The position numbers and the translations under genes were made by a program. Of a stretch of 51,244 nt of DNA, positions 46,423 to 51,244 are shown piece by piece. Numbering within the stretch: position 1 is the stretch's first letter; the number at the start of each line of letters is the position of its first letter. Location of the stretch: contig NZ_JAHBCJ010000013.1 of assembly GCF_018390575.1 (NCBI RefSeq), positions 1 to 51,244 of the forward strand, written 5' to 3'. Source of the stretch: Bhargavaea massiliensis. Its GTDB lineage: Bacteria; Bacillota; Bacilli; Bacillales_A; Planococcaceae. A model generated the notes under the pieces. That model searched no databases and was not told the origin of the DNA. It saw only the letters and a list, made by a program, of their open reading frames with translations.

Positions 46423-47277
46423 ATGAGCTTAAACGGCAGCGACGGTCGCTATCAGATCGGCGGCGCGTCCATGGACTTCAATAAAGAAACGGTGGTCATG
46501 GGCATCCTGAATGTGACGCCCGACTCTTTTTCCGACGGGGGGCGCCATAACGGGACAGAAGACGCGGTCCGAAAGGCGCTTCAGATGAGGGATGAAGGAG
46601 CGAAGATCATTGACATCGGCGGAGAGTCGACGAGGCCGGGGCATACCGTTATCTCGGTGGATGAGGAACTGTCCCGGATCGTCCCGGTGATTGAACGGCT
46701 AAAGGACGAGGAAGGCATCTGCCTGTCGGTCGACACGTACAAGGCGGAAGTGGCCAAGGGTGCGCTCGTTGCGGGTGCACATATCATCAACGACATCTGG
46801 GGAGCCAAGCGGGAGCCGGACATCGCCAGACTTGCCGCTGACCGGGACGTGCCGATCATCCTCATGCACAACCGGGAAGAGGCGGATTACAATGATTTCT
46901 GGCCGGACGCCAAGGCGGATCTGGAAGAAAGCATCAGAATCGCAAAAGATGCCGGCATCAGCGACCGCAACATCTGGCTGGACCCGGGGATCGGCTTTGC
47001 CAAGTCGACAAATGAAAACATCCTCATGATGCAGCATCTGGACAATCTCGTCGCGATGGGCTACCCTGTGCTGCTCGCCACATCCCGCAAGCGCATGATC
47101 GGCAACATCCTGGACCTTCCGGTGGATGAACGGATGGAAGGCACGGGTGCGACGGTCTGCTACGGAGTCGGCAAGGGCTGCCATATGGTGCGTGTCCATG
47201 ACGTGAAGGAAATCACCCGCATGACAAGGATGATGGACGTGCTGACGGGCAAGTCGGCATACAAAGGAGACTTGTGA
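46423..47277 (+). CDS. folP: Dihydropteroate synthase
   Basis: A 284-residue TIM-barrel enzyme joining pterin pyrophosphate and p-aminobenzoate; it is the sulfonamide target. The signatures GILNVTPDSFSDGG (near residue 27) and DIGGESTRPG (near residue 65) are intact. GGAGG lies 8 nt before the ATG. It starts a folate run folP-folB-folK with overlapping genes. The pab genes that precede it in B. subtilis are absent. Confidence 0.96.
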   Translation: MSLNGSDGRYQIGGASMDFNKETVVMGILNVTPDSFSDGGRHNGTEDAVRKALQMRDEGAKIIDIGGESTRPGHTVISVDEELSRIVPVIERLKDEEGICLSVDTYKAEVAKGALVAGAHIINDIWGAKREPDIARLAADRDVPIILMHNREEADYNDFWPDAKADLEESIRIAKDAGISDRNIWLDPGIGFAKSTNENILMMQHLDNLVAMGYPVLLATSRKRMIGNILDLPVDERMEGTGATVCYGVGKGCHMVRVHDVKEITRMTRMMDVLTGKSAYKGDL

Positions 47278-47645
47278 TGGACTACATTCACTTGCATGAG
47301 ATGCAATTCTACGGCTACCACGGCGCGCTGCCGGAAGAAACGAAGATCGGCCAGCGGTTCACGGTGACGCTGTCCCTTGCCGTCAGCCTGGAAGAAGCGG
47401 GGCTCACGGATGACCTGGACAAGACCGTGAACTACGCGGAGGCGTATGCGGTCGTGAAGGAGATTGTGGAAGGCGAACCTGTGAAGCTGATCGAGGCTGT
47501 CGCGGAGCGGATCGCTTCGGCAATCCTGACGGGCTTCGGGGACAAGGTCGAAGGATGCCGGGTGCGCGTCATCAAGCCCGACCCTCCGATCCCGGGCCAT
47601 TACCGCGCGGTCGAAGTGGATGTTGCCAGAGGGCGGTTCTCATGA
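47277..47645 (+). CDS. folB: Dihydroneopterin aldolase
   Basis: A 122-residue folate enzyme that cleaves dihydroneopterin. The motif MQFYGYHGALPEE near the N-terminus and NYAEAYAVVKEIVEG follow the family; the catalytic lysine is in RVIKPDPPIPG near the end. The ATG at 47277 overlaps the folP stop by one base (TGATG), with AAAGGAGA 8 nt upstream; a GTG at 47274 is also in frame. It overlaps folK by four bases. Confidence 0.95.
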   Translation: MDYIHLHEMQFYGYHGALPEETKIGQRFTVTLSLAVSLEEAGLTDDLDKTVNYAEAYAVVKEIVEGEPVKLIEAVAERIASAILTGFGDKVEGCRVRVIKPDPPIPGHYRAVEVDVARGRFS

Positions 47646-48157
47646 ACACAGCCTATCTGTCCGCCGGTTCCAATATGGGGGACCGCGAGGCTTACCTGCG
47701 CGAAGCGGCTGTCAGGCTAAACAGCCTTCCCGGCACGGAACTGGACCGCCTTTCTTCCATCTATGAGACCGATCCGGTCGGGTTTGAGGACCAGGCGCCG
47801 TTTCTCAATATGGTATTCCGGCTCAGAACTTCGCTCCCGGCGGAGGAGCTCCTGGATGCGTGCCTCGGGATCGAGGCGGAGATCGGCCGTGTGAGAACGG
47901 TGCGCTGGGGGCCGAGGGTGTGCGACCTTGACATTCTGCTGTTCAATGATGAAAATATGGAAACGGAGAAACTGACCGTCCCTCATCCGCGCATGCATGA
48001 GCGGGCGTTCGTTCTCGTGCCGCTCCTTGAGACGGATCCGGGAATTCTGGCTACGCTCAAGAGACGCTTCCCGGGTTTTCCCGGAGTCGACCTCGAGGAC
48101 GGGATCCGGCTTTATAAAACGATTCAAGGACCGGCCGCTTTCCTGGAAGGCAAGTGA
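47642..48157 (+). CDS. folK: 2-amino-4-hydroxy-6-hydroxymethyldihydropteridine pyrophosphokinase
   Basis: A 171-residue HPPK that pyrophosphorylates hydroxymethyl-dihydropterin for FolP. Motifs: AYLSAGSNMGDRE at the N-terminus and RWGPRVCDLDILLF (Mg-binding aspartates) near residue 95, then VPHPRMHERAFVL. It begins in an ATGA overlap with folB. yazB, which follows folK in B. subtilis, is not present; dusB starts 55 nt later. Confidence 0.96.
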   Translation: MNTAYLSAGSNMGDREAYLREAAVRLNSLPGTELDRLSSIYETDPVGFEDQAPFLNMVFRLRTSLPAEELLDACLGIEAEIGRVRTVRWGPRVCDLDILLFNDENMETEKLTVPHPRMHERAFVLVPLLETDPGILATLKRRFPGFPGVDLEDGIRLYKTIQGPAAFLEGK

Positions 48158-48212
48158 TCCGGTTTCCATACAGCAGTTGCCCCGAATTGGGGGATAGGCA
48201 GGAGGAAATGAA

Positions 48213-49229
48213 ATGAACGAAACACGCAAGCCGTTCAAGATCGGGGGCATCACGATGGACAACCGTGTGGTCCTCGCTCCGATGGCGGGCGTCTGCAACT
48301 CCGCGTTCCGGCTGACGGTCAAGGAGTTCGGCGCGGGTCTCGTCTACGCCGAGATGATCAGCGACAAGGGCATCAACCAGCGGAATGAGAAGACGATGGA
48401 GATGCTGTACATCGATGAGCGCGAATATCCGCTTTCGCTGCAGATTTTTGGAGGCGACAAGGAAAATCTCGTCGAGGCGGCCAGGTATGTCGACCAGTAT
48501 TCGAATGCCGACATCATCGATATCAATATGGGCTGCCCGGTCAATAAGATCATCCGGTGCGAGGCGGGGGCCAAGTGGCTGCTCGACCCGGATAAGATCC
48601 ACGAAATGGTGTCTGCAGTCGTGAGTGCCGTGGACAAGCCGGTCAGCGTCAAGATGCGCATCGGCTGGGATGAGGACCATCTCTATGGAGTCGAAAACGC
48701 CAAAGCCGTCGAAGCAGCCGGAGGAGCGGCCATTGCCGTCCATGGCCGCACGCGCGTGCAATTGTACGAAGGCAAGGCAAACTGGAGCTGGATCCGCAAG
48801 ATGAAGGAAGCGGTGAATATTCCGGTGATCGGCAACGGCGACGTCGAGACGCCGCAGGATGCCGGGCGCATGCTGGATGAGACGGGCGTCGACGGCGTCA
48901 TGATCGGCCGCGCGGCCCTCGGCGACCCGTGGATGATCTACCGTACGGTCAAGTACCTCGAAACTGGGGAGCTGATCGGGATGCCGTCGGTGAAGGAGAA
49001 GATCGACGTCTGCCTGCTGCATTTCGACCGCCTTGTGAACCTGAAAGGCGAATACGTCGCGGTGCGCGAGATGCGCAAGCATGCATCATGGTACCTGAAG
49101 GGCATCCGGGCAAATGCGGGGATCCGCAAGGGGATCAACCAGGCGGAGACAGGGGACGAGCTGAAGGCGCTTCTTCTCGGGTTTGCGCAGGAAATGGAAA
49201 GCGAACCGGCTGCCGCAAGCGCCGTCTGA
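48213..49229 (+). CDS. dusB: tRNA-dihydrouridine synthase B
   Basis: A 338-residue FMN-dependent enzyme reducing uridines in tRNA. VLAPMAGVCNSAFR near residue 22, the catalytic cysteine in INMGCPVNKII near residue 108, and AVHGRTRVQLYEGKANW near residue 175 are typical. GGCAGGAGG precedes the ATG. It ends before a clear terminator. Confidence 0.95.
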   Translation: MNETRKPFKIGGITMDNRVVLAPMAGVCNSAFRLTVKEFGAGLVYAEMISDKGINQRNEKTMEMLYIDEREYPLSLQIFGGDKENLVEAARYVDQYSNADIIDINMGCPVNKIIRCEAGAKWLLDPDKIHEMVSAVVSAVDKPVSVKMRIGWDEDHLYGVENAKAVEAAGGAAIAVHGRTRVQLYEGKANWSWIRKMKEAVNIPVIGNGDVETPQDAGRMLDETGVDGVMIGRAALGDPWMIYRTVKYLETGELIGMPSVKEKIDVCLLHFDRLVNLKGEYVAVREMRKHASWYLKGIRANAGIRKGINQAETGDELKALLLGFAQEMESEPAAASAV

Positions 49230-49238
49230 TGGAATGGG

Positions 49239-49263
49239 GCTGCCACTTTTGTGGCGGCTTTTC
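49239..49263 (+). terminator. Terminator after dusB
   Basis: GCTGCCAC / GTGGCGGC 8-bp stem (one T-G) with a TTTT loop and a T-rich tail. Confidence 0.85.
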
Positions 49264-49337
49264 TATATGAGGAAACACCGGGAGACTTCTTTCGGGGTAA
49301 ATAAATGTGAAGAAACGGCATGGATTGTGTACAATGA

Positions 49338-50876
<1,539 letters not shown>

Positions 50877-50883
50877 GTGGTTT

Positions 50884-50921
50884 GCGCCTGTTTTCCCTCT
50901 GTGGGAAGACAGGCGTCTTTT
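50884..50921 (+). terminator. Terminator after lysS
   Basis: CGCCTGTTTTCCC pairs with GGGAAGACAGGCG, followed by TCTTTT. Confidence 0.85.
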
Positions 50922-51087
50922 ATATTGTCCGGGAAGAGGAAGGTGTACTGAATTGCCCGGTGAAATGAAAGATTCCGACTATAAATATTGGGCTTGCGCA
51001 GTTCATATTGCGGTGGTATAGTTATCAACGTTGCGTTTCCGATACGGACGCCGCAGCAAAGGAAATGAAATAAGCTTAAAAAAGTTG

Positions 51088-51116
51088 TTGACTTGCATGG
51101 TGCAGCGTGTTATATT
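51088..51116 (+). promoter_or_regulatory. rRNA operon promoter
   Basis: TTGACT, 17-bp spacer, TATATT, with an A/T-rich stretch upstream (AAGCTTAAAAAAG). The inferred start is near 51123. Confidence 0.8.
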
Positions 51117-51122
51117 AGTGAG

Positions 51123-51244
51123 GTCGCTGTCAAACAACGACAACAACACCATGAACCTTGAAAACTGAACAGCAAAACGCTGATGAAACGAGTTCCCGAT
51201 CCCCGACCCCGTCGGGTGAGAACGGAACAAATGATATCGGACAT
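51123..51244 (+). other. Pre-16S leader of the next rRNA operon
   Basis: Contains CCTTGAAAACTGAACA (about 51156-51171), a hallmark of Bacillales rRNA leader and spacer regions with boxA-like character. The window ends before the mature 16S sequence. Confidence 0.75.

Overview
The window is a GC-rich stretch of a spore-forming Bacillota chromosome. Gene order matches the origin-proximal region of Bacillus subtilis almost gene for gene, from yaaO-tmk through abrB, spoVG, mfd, spoIIE and ftsH to lysS. The GC-rich codon use and several departures from the Bacillus order suggest a GC-rich member of the Planococcaceae, perhaps Bhargavaea-like. The family and genus are inferences from memory; no search was possible. 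Nearly every gene lies on the + strand; only abrB, one tRNA-Met and a transposase relic lie on the - strand.

The segment is framed by two rRNA operons. It opens with the last bases of a 5S rRNA and its terminator, and closes with an rRNA-type promoter and pre-16S leader.

Layout. 0.5-7.2 kb: yaaO, tmk, darA, holB, ricT, yabA, trmN6, yazA, rsmI (nucleotide supply, clamp loading, c-di-AMP signalling, initiation control, RNA methylation). 7.4-16 kb: abrB with tandem Spo0A boxes, metG, tatD, yabE, rnmV, rsmA, veg, sspF, ispE. 16-22.5 kb: purR with PurBoxes, ridA, spoVG with a sigma-H promoter, a class B penicillin-binding lipoprotein not found here in B. subtilis, glmU, prs. 22.5-23.3 kb: a decayed IS1182-type element containing a Bacillales palindromic repeat. 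23.5-34.5 kb: ctc with a sigma-B promoter, pth, fin, mfd, spoVT with a sigma-G promoter, yabM, yabN, rqcP, yabP-yabQ with a sigma-E promoter, divIC. 34.7-45 kb: yabR, tRNA-Met, spoIIE, tilS, hpt, ftsH, coaX, hslO, yacD. 45-51 kb: cysK, folP-folB-folK, dusB, lysS.

The genes are housekeeping (translation, tRNA and rRNA modification, folate, PRPP, cell wall) mixed with the core sporulation circuit (abrB, spoVG, spoIIE, fin, spoVT, sspF, yabP, yabQ). Missing relative to B. subtilis are yaaR, yabG, yabS, yabT, the pab genes and yazB.

The least explained signal is three intergenic arrays of short direct repeats spaced about 20-22 bp apart, roughly two helical turns. They lie before yaaO, after yabE and before yabM. 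One has four units at exactly 21 bp. I know of no assigned function for them.
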